Shown: one piece after another, positions 1-7,032 of the stretch | Layout of the letters: every line of letters starts with the position of its first letter | Numbering within the stretch: the first letter of the stretch is position 1 | Assembly: GCA_937890735.1 (NCBI GenBank) | Contig: CALACZ010000015.1 | Span: 1-14,473, forward strand | Length of the DNA: 14,473 bases | Origin: an uncultured Bacillota bacterium | GTDB lineage: Bacteria; Bacillota; Clostridia; Oscillospirales; Oscillospiraceae | Reading direction: 5' to 3' | The notes under the pieces: model-generated | What the model was told of the DNA's origin: nothing | Database searches by the model: none | Seen by the model: the letters and a program-made list of their open reading frames with translations, nothing else | Translations under genes and position numbers: made by a program

Positions 1-128
1 CACTCTCCGAAATGCTCGGTCACTACAGCGCAGGGTTTACGCTCAGCACCTACGTTCACTCCACGCCCAGCATGCGCATGCAAGCCGCAGACACTATCGG
101 CCAAATGATCAGCCGGGAAGTGGTGTGA
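1..128 (+). CDS. Tyrosine recombinase/integrase, C-terminal fragment (partial)
   Basis: About 41 residues at the end of an open frame that enters from the left edge and stops at TGA 126-128. The visible part contains LGHYSAGFTLSTYVH followed by MQAADTIGQMI. This is the usual last block of Tn916/phage-type tyrosine recombinases: the LGH segment of the active site, then the nucleophilic tyrosine in TYVH, then the C-terminal helix. Such enzymes integrate and excise mobile elements, often at tRNA 3' ends. A tRNA-Val gene lies about 250 bp downstream with its 3' end facing this gene, which fits that role. Everything upstream of the tyrosine block is outside the window, so subfamily and intactness cannot be judged. 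A terminator hairpin follows at once. Confidence 0.85.
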   Translation, partial: LSEMLGHYSAGFTLSTYVHSTPSMRMQAADTIGQMISREVV

Positions 129-141
129 CGCAAGGCATAGC

Positions 142-174
142 GGGCGCGCTGCCGTTTTGGCAGTGCGCCCTTTT
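142..174 (+). terminator. Intrinsic terminator of the integrase gene
   Basis: A 12-bp stem, GGGCGCGCTGCC (142-153) with GGCAGTGCGCCC (159-170), closes a GTTTT loop with one G-U pair. TTTT and a further pyrimidine stretch follow. It begins 13 bases after the integrase stop codon. Confidence 0.85.
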
Positions 175-195
175 CTTGTGAAAAAACGCTGATTT

Positions 196-267
196 TATGT
201 ACGTCTTATGCGCTGCGGAATGGTCTTTTCGTGCCATTGCGTACCGTTTCGTACACCGACGTACATA
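196..267. repeat. 10-bp inverted repeat between integrase and tRNA-Val
   Basis: TATGTACGTC at 196-205 is perfectly inverted as GACGTACATA at 258-267. It lies in the spacer between the integrase and the tRNA. It overlaps the phased CGTAC motifs, so it may be part of a recombinase or accessory-protein binding region. That role is inferred from position only. Confidence 0.6.
240..264. repeat. Three CGTAC motifs at exact 10-bp pitch
   Basis: CGTAC occurs at 240-244, 250-254 and 260-264, one helical turn apart. The same pentamer lies on the opposite strand at 199-203. Regular helical phasing suggests sites for one protein lined up on one DNA face, possibly the integrase or an excisionase. Function is inferred. 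Confidence 0.55.
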
Positions 268-268
268 G

Positions 269-292
269 CGGTTTGGGTCACGGTTTGGGTCA
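269..292. repeat. Perfect tandem duplication of a 12-mer
   Basis: CGGTTTGGGTCA is repeated head to tail at 269-280 and 281-292. An inverted pair GTCACG (277-282) / CGTGAC (296-301) overlaps it. Short direct repeats near the end of an element are typical arm-type binding sites of tyrosine recombinases. The assignment to such sites is inference. Confidence 0.6.
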
Positions 293-340
293 AAACGTGA
301 CTTCAAAAAATATGGTTAAACTTTTTGGCTGCAAAATACA

Positions 341-376
341 AGAAAAAGCTCCGAAATCGAGCGATTTCGGAGCTTT
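341..376 (-). terminator. Intrinsic terminator of tRNA-Val
   Basis: AAAGCTCCGAAATCG (345-359) pairs with CGATTTCGGAGCTTT (362-376). On the minus strand the hairpin runs into TTTTTCTT. It starts three bases after the CCA end of tRNA-Val, so it ends that transcript. If the tRNA is an integration site, the terminator lies on the element side of the junction. Confidence 0.85.
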
Positions 377-379
377 CTA

Positions 380-400
380 TGGTGGACAGTACAGGACTCG
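380..400. other. Putative att core in the tRNA-Val 3' end
   Basis: The acceptor and T-arm end of tRNA-Val lies next to an integrase gene that points at it, with repeat-rich DNA between. This is the usual layout of an element inserted in a tRNA 3' end with the tRNA restored at the junction. The second att copy would lie left of the window, so exact core limits cannot be set. Confidence 0.4.
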
Positions 401-456
401 AACCTGTGACCCCATGCACGTCAAGCATGTGCTCATACCAGCTGAGCTAACTGTCC
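380..456 (-). tRNA. tRNA-Val(GAC)
   Basis: A complete 77-nt cloverleaf on the minus strand. The acceptor GGACAGT pairs with ACTGTCC, the D stem is GCTC/GAGC, the anticodon stem is CATGC/GCATG, and the T arm is ACAGG-TTCGAGT-CCTGT. The discriminator is A and CCA is encoded. The anticodon loop TTGACGT gives anticodon GAC (valine) with G at position 37, where many bacterial tRNA-Val have A. A perfect consensus promoter lies directly upstream and a terminator directly downstream, so it is a single-gene transcript. Its 3' half faces the integrase and is a likely attachment site. Confidence 0.95.
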
Positions 457-468
457 ATCGCGGGGATT

Positions 469-497
469 ATTATATAAAATCCCCCGGGATTTGTCAA
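469..497 (-). promoter_or_regulatory. Consensus SigA promoter of tRNA-Val
   Basis: On the minus strand TTGACA (497-492) and TATAAT (474-469) are separated by exactly 17 bases. Both hexamers are perfect consensus. The start point would fall only a few bases before the tRNA 5' end. The -10 region also sits inside a GGGGATT/AATCCCC inverted repeat (462-484). Confidence 0.88.
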
Positions 498-505
498 GAA
501 CTATT

Positions 506-1888
506 TTATTTTTCTGCCGGCTGCGGCGGGGCGGTGTCCGGCGCGACGGGCAGGCGGCGGCAGCAGTGCAGGAAATACAGAATTTCCGCCACGGCGGTGA
601 TGGTCCACGAGAAGGCATACAGCAGGTACAGCGACGGGATCGTGCCGAACTGCGCAAAGATCGTATACACCCACACCACGCGGAACACGCACGAGCCGAG
701 GATGACGATCACCGTGGGCACAAAGCTGCGCCCGATGCCGCGGCAGGCGGCGATGGTGCAGTCCATAAACGCGCTGATGGCATACGACCACCACATGATC
801 TTCAGCCGCTGCATTCCCGCGGCGACGACCGGCGCTTCGTTTGTAAACAGGTACAAAAACGGCTCGCCGCACAGCCAGAACGCCGCGCCAAGTCCCGCCG
901 CGATCAAAAACGAATAGCCGAGGCTGATATAGTAGCTCTTCATCATGCGGTCTTTTTTGCCCGCGCCCCAGTTCTGCCCCATAAAGCTGGAGCAGGCGGT
1001 GTAAAACGCCGCCATGACGTTATAAATGACGTTATCCACGTTCGCGGCGGCGGAGTTGCCGGAGACCATGGTGGAGTCAAACGAGTTGACGCCCGCCTGA
1101 ATGAACAGATTCGCAACGGCGAAGATCATGGACTGGATGCCGGACGGCACGCCGAGCGACAAGATGCGCAGCGCCTCCTGCGGATGCAGGCGGAGCAGCT
1201 TTTTATCCAGGCGGCAGCAGTCGTTCAGCCGGCGCAGATGCAGCAGGATGAGCACTGCCGAGAGGTATTGCGAGATGACGCTCGCCAGCGCCACGCCGTC
1301 CGCCGCCATTTTGCAGACGATGACGAAAAAGAGGTTCAGGATCACATTAAGCACGCCCGCGGCGGTAAGATACGCGAGCGGGCGCTTCGTATCGCCGCTG
1401 GCGCTGAGCACGGCGTTGCCGAAGTTGAAAATGCCGAGCGCGGGCATACCCAGCGCGTAGATGCGGAAATAGAGCACCGCGCCGTCCATTAAGTCGTCCT
1501 TCGTGCGCAGCAGCGCCAGCATGGGGTGCGCGAGGAAATAGCACAGCACTGCGATGAGCACGCCCGCCGCCGTGCACAGCAGCAGCGAGTTATGCACGCA
1601 GATGCTGGTGCTTTTCTCCTGCCGCGCGCCGAGATACTGCGCCACGCGCACATTCACGCCGTTGGACAGCCCGATGAGAAAGCCCGTAAAGAGCGTGACG
1701 AGCGTGGACGTCGAGCCGACCGACCCAAGCGCCGTGGCGCTGGAGAATTTGCCGACCACGGCGACGTCCGCCATATTGAACAGCACCTGCAAAAGCTGCG
1801 AAAAAATCAGCGGGACGCTGAACAGCAGGATATTGCGAAACAAAGAGCCGTCCGTCAGGCTGACGGCGACAGAGGTACGGCGCGGCAT
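506..1888 (-). CDS. MATE family efflux transporter
   Basis: A 460-residue integral membrane protein of the multidrug and toxic compound extrusion family, which exports cationic drugs or metabolites in exchange for Na+ or H+. The sequence shows about 12 hydrophobic helices in two halves. It has typical MATE blocks: an N-terminal helix with PLIFSQLLQVLFNMADVAVV, a GFLIGLSNGVNVRVAQYLGA segment, and a second half with PSGIQSMIFA and SSFMGQNWGAG. Length matches the family (440-470). The ATG at 1888 is chosen because the homology-like region begins right after it and GGAAAGGA lies a good distance upstream. Longer in-frame starts have no such support. A promoter (TTGACG-N17-TATAAT) lies about 50 bp upstream. 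It is transcribed toward tRNA-Val with no clear terminator between. The substrate cannot be predicted. Confidence 0.92.
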   Translation of the reverse strand: MPRRTSVAVSLTDGSLFRNILLFSVPLIFSQLLQVLFNMADVAVVGKFSSATALGSVGSTSTLVTLFTGFLIGLSNGVNVRVAQYLGARQEKSTSICVHNSLLLCTAAGVLIAVLCYFLAHPMLALLRTKDDLMDGAVLYFRIYALGMPALGIFNFGNAVLSASGDTKRPLAYLTAAGVLNVILNLFFVIVCKMAADGVALASVISQYLSAVLILLHLRRLNDCCRLDKKLLRLHPQEALRILSLGVPSGIQSMIFAVANLFIQAGVNSFDSTMVSGNSAAANVDNVIYNVMAAFYTACSSFMGQNWGAGKKDRMMKSYYISLGYSFLIAAGLGAAFWLCGEPFLYLFTNEAPVVAAGMQRLKIMWWSYAISAFMDCTIAACRGIGRSFVPTVIVILGSCVFRVVWVYTIFAQFGTIPSLYLLYAFSWTITAVAEILYFLHCCRRLPVAPDTAPPQPAEK

Positions 1889-1940
1889 GATCCATCGTCC
1901 TTTCCGGCGATTTCCTCCCATTCTGTGGGGATGCCAGCTC

Positions 1941-1969
1941 ATTATATAGCATCCGAATTTCGCCGTCAA
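1941..1969 (-). promoter_or_regulatory. Promoter of the MATE gene
   Basis: On the minus strand TTGACG (1969-1964), a 17-base spacer and TATAAT (1946-1941) lie 53 bases before the MATE start codon. Confidence 0.75.
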
Positions 1970-2037
1970 GATGACAAAAACGCCCATTGTGATGAATATT
2001 TTACACGCTTTCTTTTTGCGGAAAAATTGCGAAGATA

Positions 2038-2066
2038 TTGAAAAATTCACAACTTCCGGGTACTAT
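2038..2066 (+). promoter_or_regulatory. Likely promoter of the hydrolase/acyltransferase unit
   Basis: TTGAAA (2038-2043), a 17-base spacer and TACTAT (2061-2066) precede the fusion gene. The predicted transcript would start near 2073, leaving a leader of about 37 bases to the ATG at 2110. It is divergent from the MATE promoter within the same 220-bp spacer. Confidence 0.6.
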
Positions 2067-2109
2067 ATATCAAAATGATAAAATGACAGATCGGAAGGGA
2101 ACGACGAGT

Positions 2110-4269
2110 ATGGAGCTGCACGCAAAGCTCGTGCGCGCACAACTGAATTTTTTCAAGCCCTTTGTGGCAAGCCTCTCGCTGGAAACAACACGCAAGGGGC
2201 AGGACAAGCTGGGCGAGCTGATGTCGGCGCTGCACCGGCGCGATGTGTTCGTCCGGGAGCACGCATTTGCGCATTTTCACAGCGCCTGGGTCATGCCCAA
2301 AGAGCCGCGCCGCACGGGCGTGATCCTGTATCTGCACGGCGGCGGCTACACCTGCGGCAGTCTGGACTACGCCAAGGGCTTTGCCTCGACGCTGGCTGTG
2401 GAGGGCGGCGTGCGCGTGTTCTGCGCGGCGTACCGCCTTGCGCCGGAAAACCGCTATCCTGCCGCGCTTGACGACGCGCTGGAAAGCTACGAATACCTGC
2501 TGGGCAAGGGCTATCCTGCGCGGCAGATCGTGCTGTGCGGCGAGTCGGCAGGCGGCGGGCTCATCTACGCGCTGTGCCTGAAGCTGAAGGAAAAGAAGCT
2601 GCCGCTGCCCGCGGGGCTGATCGGCATCTCGCCGTGGACAGACCTCACGGGTTCGGGCGCGTCGTATCAGGAAAATCTGGACAAAGACCCGTCCATGACG
2701 CCGTCGCTGCTGAAATTTTACGCCGAGTGCTACACCGACGATGAGCGCGACCCTTACTGCTCGCCGCTGTTCGGCGACCTCAGGGGGCTGCCGCCGTCGC
2801 TGCTGTTTGTCGGCGGGGATGAGGTCATGCTGGACGATACGCGCCAGCTGCACGAAAAGCTGCAAAAGTCCGGCTGCCGCAGCCAGCTTGTCGTCGCGCC
2901 GGAGCGCTGGCACGCATATGTGCTCTACGGGCTGGAGGAAAACAAGTCGGACATCGACACCATCCGCCAGTTTTTGACGAAATATCTCTCGCCGGAAAAG
3001 AGCCTGCGGTGGCTGCGGCTGGATAACGCCGCAAAAATTTACCCCGCCGCCGCGCGCCGCAACTGGAACAACTTCTTCCGCCTGTCCGCCACGCTGCACG
3101 AGCCGGTGGACCGCGAGGTGCTGCGCTCGGCGCTGGATATGGTCATCCCGCGCTTTCCGTCCATCGCCGTGCGGCTGCGCCGGGGTGCGTTCTGGTACTA
3201 TCTGGAGCAAATTCCGAAAGCGCCCGACATTCAGGACGAAAAAAGCTGCCCGCTGGCGCACGCGCCGTTCGGGCAGGTGCGCCGGTGCGCGTTCCGCGTG
3301 CTGGTGTATGAAAACCGCATCGCGGTGGAATTTTTCCACGCCCTGACCGACGGCACGGGCGCGATGGTGTTCCTCAAAACGCTGCTGGCAGAATATCTGG
3401 GGCAGAAATACGGCGCGCAGATCCCCAACGAGTGCGGCGTGCTCGGCAGGCTCGAAGCGCCGAGCGACGAGGAGCTGGAGGACAGCTTCCTGCGCTACGC
3501 CGGAAGCGTCAAGGCAAGCCGCCGCGAATCGACCGCGTGGCACTTGAGCGGCACGCCGGAAAAGGATGGGTTCATTGACCTCGTTACGCTCATGATCCCG
3601 TCCGACGAGATGCGCGCGTGCGCCAAGGAGCACGGCGTGAGCGTCACGGAGCTGCTGGGCGCGGCGATGATGCAGGCGCTGGCGGAATTGCAGGCGGAAA
3701 AAGTCCCGCAGGCGAGCCGCCGCAAGCCCATCAAGGTGCTGCTGCCGGTGAATCTGCGGCGGATGTTCCCGAGCAAAACGCTGCGCAATTTTGCCTCCTA
3801 CGTCACGCCCGAGATCGACCCGCGGCTGGGCGAGTACACGTTTGACGAGCTGTGCGCCATCGTGCACCACCGCATGGCGCTGGAAAATGACCCCCGCGCC
3901 ATGCGCGCGAAATTCGCCACGAACGTCGCCAGCGAGCGCTCGCCGTTTCTGAAGATCATGCCGCTGTTTGTAAAAAACGCGGCGATGAAGGCGGTGTTCG
4001 ACACCGTGGGCGAGTGCAAATCCTGCCTCTGCCTGTCGAATCTCGGCGATGTGAAGCTGCCGGAGGCGATGCACGCATATATCGCGCGCATGGACTTCAT
4101 CATCGGCGTGCAGGCAAAAGCGCCGCATAACTGCGGCGTGCTGAGCTATAACGGCACGATGTATATCAATCTCGTCCGCAATATCTGCGAGCCGGAGCTG
4201 GAGCTGCACCTGTACCGGGTGCTGCACCGATTGGGTTTACACATCAAGGCGGAAAGTAATCAAAGATAA
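2110..4269 (+). CDS. Fusion of alpha/beta-hydrolase (HSL type) and condensation/acyltransferase-like domain
   Basis: A 719-residue, two-domain, probably cytosolic protein. Residues about 1-295 form an alpha/beta-hydrolase_3 domain of the hormone-sensitive lipase group. It has an HGGG oxyanion motif (76-79), nucleophile S146 in GESAG, an acid at about D237 in GGDEVMLDD, and H268 in WHAY. This suggests an active carboxylesterase. Residues about 300-719 resemble the chloramphenicol acetyltransferase/condensation/alcohol acetyltransferase superfamily, with H410 and D414 in FHALTDGTG (HxxxDG). This half could transfer an acyl group to an alcohol or amine. Substrates cannot be told from sequence. 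The start at 2110 follows AAGGGA at optimal distance; an upstream in-frame ATG at 2083 lacks a ribosome binding site. It is followed after 30 bp by a zinc-ribbon membrane gene, probably co-transcribed. I infer that the two domains act on one ester or acyl intermediate. Confidence 0.85.
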   Translation: MELHAKLVRAQLNFFKPFVASLSLETTRKGQDKLGELMSALHRRDVFVREHAFAHFHSAWVMPKEPRRTGVILYLHGGGYTCGSLDYAKGFASTLAVEGGVRVFCAAYRLAPENRYPAALDDALESYEYLLGKGYPARQIVLCGESAGGGLIYALCLKLKEKKLPLPAGLIGISPWTDLTGSGASYQENLDKDPSMTPSLLKFYAECYTDDERDPYCSPLFGDLRGLPPSLLFVGGDEVMLDDTRQLHEKLQKSGCRSQLVVAPERWHAYVLYGLEENKSDIDTIRQFLTKYLSPEKSLRWLRLDNAAKIYPAAARRNWNNFFRLSATLHEPVDREVLRSALDMVIPRFPSIAVRLRRGAFWYYLEQIPKAPDIQDEKSCPLAHAPFGQVRRCAFRVLVYENRIAVEFFHALTDGTGAMVFLKTLLAEYLGQKYGAQIPNECGVLGRLEAPSDEELEDSFLRYAGSVKASRRESTAWHLSGTPEKDGFIDLVTLMIPSDEMRACAKEHGVSVTELLGAAMMQALAELQAEKVPQASRRKPIKVLLPVNLRRMFPSKTLRNFASYVTPEIDPRLGEYTFDELCAIVHHRMALENDPRAMRAKFATNVASERSPFLKIMPLFVKNAAMKAVFDTVGECKSCLCLSNLGDVKLPEAMHAYIARMDFIIGVQAKAPHNCGVLSYNGTMYINLVRNICEPELELHLYRVLHRLGLHIKAESNQR

Positions 4270-4299
4270 AATTGCTGCTTATCAGAAAGGAACGCTAAT

Positions 4300-4998
4300 A
4301 TGTATTGTATCAAATGCGGCGTGGAGCTGGCGGACAGCGAAAAGGTCTGCCCGCTGTGCGGCACGCGTGTTTTTCACCCCGATCTGCCGCTGCCGGACGG
4401 CGAAGCGCCCTATCCCGCGGACGCGCGGCGGCACACGGAGGAATTTAACCGCTCGGGGCTGCTGTTTATCCTGACGATGCTCGCCGTTGTCCCGGCGGTC
4501 ATCTGCCTGCTGTGCGACTGGCGCGTGAACGGGCACATCGTCTGGTCGGGCTATGCCGCGGGCGGCATCCTGCTCACCTATATCCTCGCAGTGCTGCCGC
4601 TGTGGTTTCGCCGCCCGAACCCGGTCATTTTCGTGCCGGTGGATTTTGCGGCGATTTTGGTGTATCTTCTCTACATCGACCTTGCCACCGGCGGGCACTG
4701 GTTCATGTCCTTCGCCTTCCCGGCGGTGGGCGCGCTGGGGCTGCTCGTGAGCGCGATGGTGGCGTTGCTGCGGTATGTGCCGGGGGCGCACCTGTATATC
4801 TTCGGCGGCGCGCTCATCATCGCGGGCGGGCTGGCGGTGCTGACGGAGTTTCTCATCAACCTCACCTTCCAGGTGCACCAGACGTTCTTCTGGTCGCTGT
4901 ACCCGCTGGCGGCAAGCGTGCTGCTGGGCGTGATGCTGCTTATCATCGCCGTCTGCAAGCCCCTGCGCCGCTCGCTGCACAGAAAATTTTTCATCTAA
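4300..4998 (+). CDS. Zinc-ribbon membrane protein (resembles DUF6320 proteins)
   Basis: A 232-residue protein. It opens with a zinc ribbon of two CxxC pairs (C3/C6 and C17/C20, in YCIKCG and CPLCGT). About 30 polar residues follow, then six hydrophobic helices at roughly 50-72, 82-105, 108-130, 133-158, 162-186 and 190-215, ending in a basic tail. This layout matches what I recall of the uncharacterised DUF6320 proteins, but no biochemical role is known to me. The gene follows the hydrolase/acyltransferase fusion by 30 bp, has its own GAAAGGAA ribosome binding site, and precedes a strong terminator, so the two form a unit. A membrane scaffold or transporter for the product or substrate of the upstream enzyme is possible but unproven. 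Confidence 0.8.
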   Translation: MYCIKCGVELADSEKVCPLCGTRVFHPDLPLPDGEAPYPADARRHTEEFNRSGLLFILTMLAVVPAVICLLCDWRVNGHIVWSGYAAGGILLTYILAVLPLWFRRPNPVIFVPVDFAAILVYLLYIDLATGGHWFMSFAFPAVGALGLLVSAMVALLRYVPGAHLYIFGGALIIAGGLAVLTEFLINLTFQVHQTFFWSLYPLAASVLLGVMLLIIAVCKPLRRSLHRKFFI

Positions 4999-5009
4999 AA
5001 CGCAAGCAT

Positions 5010-5043
5010 CCCCGGCTTTCAGCTTGAAAGCCGGGGAATTTTT
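5010..5043 (+). terminator. Intrinsic terminator after the zinc-ribbon gene
   Basis: CCCCGGCTTTC (5010-5020) pairs perfectly with GAAAGCCGGGG (5026-5036) around AGCTT, then AATTTTTC. It ends the plus-strand unit. It may also help stop the convergent sirtuin transcript, although the minus-strand T run is weak. Confidence 0.85.
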
Positions 5044-5759
5044 CACACTTGCGAGAAAACCTGTCCGATCGGGTCGCGGAGGACAAGGTCGGCGGCGGTG
5101 TCGTACTGCGTCTCATCGCGGTTGATGAGCACCAGCTTACTGCCGCGATAGTAGCGGATGAGTCCCGCCGCGGGGTAGACCGTGAGCGACGTGCCGCCCA
5201 CGATGAGCACGTCCGCCGCGGAGATGGCGTGCACCGCGCGGCGCAGAACGTCCTCGCTCAAGCCCTCCTCGTAGAGCACGACGTCGGGCTTGACCACGCC
5301 GCCGCACTCGCACTTCGGCACGCCCGCGCAGTCGCGGATGAACTCCGGCGGGTAAAACCTGCCGCAGCGCGTGCAGTAGTTGCGCCAGATCGAGCCGTGC
5401 AGCTCCAGAACGTTCCGGCTGCCCGCCTTCTGATGCAGCCCGTCGATGTTCTGCGTGATGACGGCGCGCAGCTTTCCGGCTTTCTCCAGCTCCGCGAGCT
5501 TTTTGTGCGCCGCGTTCGGCTGCGCCTCCAGCGGGAGCATTTTTTGCCGGTAAAAGCGGTAAAAATAGTCGGGATTCTGATAGAAAAACGTGTGGCTCAG
5601 GATGGTCTCCGGCGGGTAGTCGAACTGCTGGTGATACAGCCCGTCCACGCTGCGAAAATCCGGGATGCCCGACTCGGTGGACACGCCCGCGCCGCCGAAA
5701 AACACGATGTTGTCACTTGCTTCGATCCAGGTTTTTAGGGTCTCGATTTTTGAATCCAT
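5043..5759 (-). CDS. NAD-dependent protein deacylase, sirtuin (Sir2/CobB) family
   Basis: A 238-residue cytosolic sirtuin that removes acetyl or other acyl groups from protein lysines, consuming NAD+. It shows the GAGVSTESGIPDFRS NAD-binding motif (24-37), QNID (103-106), catalytic H121 in ELHGS, a zinc site C129/C132 and C150/C152, and GTSLTVYPA (189-197). Length and motif order are normal. The ATG at 5759 follows GGAGGAAGAGG and leads directly into the domain. The start lies inside the 3' end of trmD, a 47-bp overlap in another frame, implying translational coupling as the last gene of the mntP-rimM-trmD-sirtuin operon. In many Firmicutes rplS sits downstream of trmD; here it is absent and the sirtuin takes that place. 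Confidence 0.95.
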   Translation of the reverse strand: MDSKIETLKTWIEASDNIVFFGGAGVSTESGIPDFRSVDGLYHQQFDYPPETILSHTFFYQNPDYFYRFYRQKMLPLEAQPNAAHKKLAELEKAGKLRAVITQNIDGLHQKAGSRNVLELHGSIWRNYCTRCGRFYPPEFIRDCAGVPKCECGGVVKPDVVLYEEGLSEDVLRRAVHAISAADVLIVGGTSLTVYPAAGLIRYYRGSKLVLINRDETQYDTAADLVLRDPIGQVFSQV

Positions 5760-6501
5760 CGTCCTCTTCCTCCAGCTCCGCAATAAATTTGCGCTCCGCG
5801 CGCGTTTTATACGGGAATCTCAGCTTGTAAAACAGGTCCGGGCGGCAATGCAGCGTACGCAGGATGGACTGCTTTCTGCGCCAGCGCGCGATTTTCGCGT
5901 GGTCGCCCGAGAGCAGGACCTCCGGCACGCGCAGCCCGTGCCACTCGTCGGGGCGGGAGTACTGCGGATATTCCAGCAGCCCATCCCAGTGGCTCTCGTC
6001 GGTGAAGCACACATCGTCGCCGAGCACGCCCGGAACTAACCGGCACACCGCGTCCGCCACCATCATCGCCGGCAGCTCGCCGCCGGTGAGCACAAAGTCG
6101 CCGATGGAGATCTCCTCATCCACGCATTCGTCGATAAAGCGCTGGTCGATGCCCTCATAGTGCCCGCAGACGAGGATGATGTTGTCGTAATTCAGAAGCT
6201 GCCGCGCCTTTTCCTGCGTGAACACGCTGCCGCACGGCGAAAGGTAGATCGTGTGCGCGCTCGCGCCCAGCTCGTCGCACACCGCGCTCCAGCAGCGCCA
6301 GAGCGGGTCTGCCTGCATCACCGCGCCGCGCCCGCCGCCGTAGGGGTAGTCGTCCACCTGATTCTGTTTGTTGGCGGTATAGTCCCGAATTTGATGCGTG
6401 TGGATGTCGATGAGCCCCTTTTTCTGCCCGCGCCCGAGGATGCTCTCCTGCATCATCGCGTCCACCGCGGCGGGGAAGAGCGTCATAATGTCAAATCTCA
6501 T
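5713..6501 (-). CDS. trmD: tRNA (guanine-N1)-methyltransferase
   Basis: A 262-residue SPOUT-class enzyme that makes m1G at position 37 of tRNAs with G36G37, preventing +1 frameshifts. It acts in the cytosol as a dimer with a trefoil-knot SAM site. Seen here are MRFDIMTLFP, YGGGRGAVMQADPL (54-67), YLSPCG (86-91), the knot CGHYEGIDQR (112-121), IGDFVLTGGELPAM (133-146) and HWDGLLEYPQY (171-181) with the catalytic Asp. The start at 6501 overlaps the end of rimM by 11 bp and begins right at the conserved N-terminus. The C-terminal tail after about residue 245 is charged and overlaps the sirtuin start by 47 bp. Its usual neighbour rimM precedes it. Confidence 0.97.
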   Translation of the reverse strand: MRFDIMTLFPAAVDAMMQESILGRGQKKGLIDIHTHQIRDYTANKQNQVDDYPYGGGRGAVMQADPLWRCWSAVCDELGASAHTIYLSPCGSVFTQEKARQLLNYDNIILVCGHYEGIDQRFIDECVDEEISIGDFVLTGGELPAMMVADAVCRLVPGVLGDDVCFTDESHWDGLLEYPQYSRPDEWHGLRVPEVLLSGDHAKIARWRRKQSILRTLHCRPDLFYKLRFPYKTRAERKFIAELEEEDDGFKNRDPKNLDRSK

Positions 6502-6997
6502 CGCTTGCCATGCCCTCAATGAGCCGCACGCGGATGAAGCCCTCGTCCACGTTGCGCTCCAGAATGAACTCCGGCACGGCGGGGATGAGGTATTCGCGCT
6601 GCTTGTCCGCCGCCGTGACGACGTACACGTCGTTTCCGGGGCGCGAGAGGATGTCGGTCAGCTTGCCGATCGTCTCGCCATCTGCCAGCACCGGCAGCCC
6701 GATGAGATCGGCGATGAACACCGACCCCTCCGGCAGCTTCGCGTCCGCGCGGCGGATGCGCAGCACCTGCTCGCGCAGCGCCGCCGCCGTGTCAAGATCG
6801 TCCACGCCCTCGAGCTTCAGCAGCACGCACGTTTTCTGCACGCGCGCCCCGCGCACGCGCACGGGTCTGCCGCCGAGGTACAGCGTGTCAAAATCCAGAA
6901 GAAACTCGGGATCGTCCGCCCACGGCATGACCTTGACCTCCCCGCGCACGCCGTGCGTGGAGACGATCTGCCCGACCTCCAGAAATTCCTGTTTCAT
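6491..6997 (-). CDS. rimM: Ribosome maturation factor RimM
   Basis: A 168-residue 30S assembly factor that binds ribosomal protein S19 and helps mature the 16S rRNA 3' domain. The N-terminal RimM domain shows VGQIVSTHGVRGEVKV (7-22). The C-terminal PRC barrel shows IGLPVLADGETIGKL, NDVYVV and YLIPAVPEF. Length is normal. It starts 35 bp after mntP with GGAAAGG upstream, and its stop overlaps the trmD start, the standard rimM-trmD junction. In many Firmicutes rpsP and khpA lie directly upstream; here they are about 6.3 kb away and mntP is the upstream neighbour. No separate promoter is evident, so expression may depend on the mntP promoter. Confidence 0.96.
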   Translation of the reverse strand: MKQEFLEVGQIVSTHGVRGEVKVMPWADDPEFLLDFDTLYLGGRPVRVRGARVQKTCVLLKLEGVDDLDTAAALREQVLRIRRADAKLPEGSVFIADLIGLPVLADGETIGKLTDILSRPGNDVYVVTAADKQREYLIPAVPEFILERNVDEGFIRVRLIEGMASDEI

Positions 6998-7032
6998 GCC
7001 CTTCTACCTTTCCTAAACCGTTCCGCCGTGCA

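Noticed and set aside
491..1492. A 333-codon plus-strand frame opposite the MATE gene.
   Set aside because: Low-complexity Arg/His/Ala composition and no motifs; the minus strand encodes a clear transporter.
2047..4227. A 726-codon open frame on the minus strand opposite the hydrolase/acyltransferase gene.
   Set aside because: It is an antisense shadow in GC-rich DNA, Arg/His/Gln-rich with no domain pattern, while the plus strand shows two full sets of catalytic motifs.
5010..5712. rplS expected downstream of trmD.
   Set aside because: No L19-like frame is present; the region encodes the sirtuin and a terminator.
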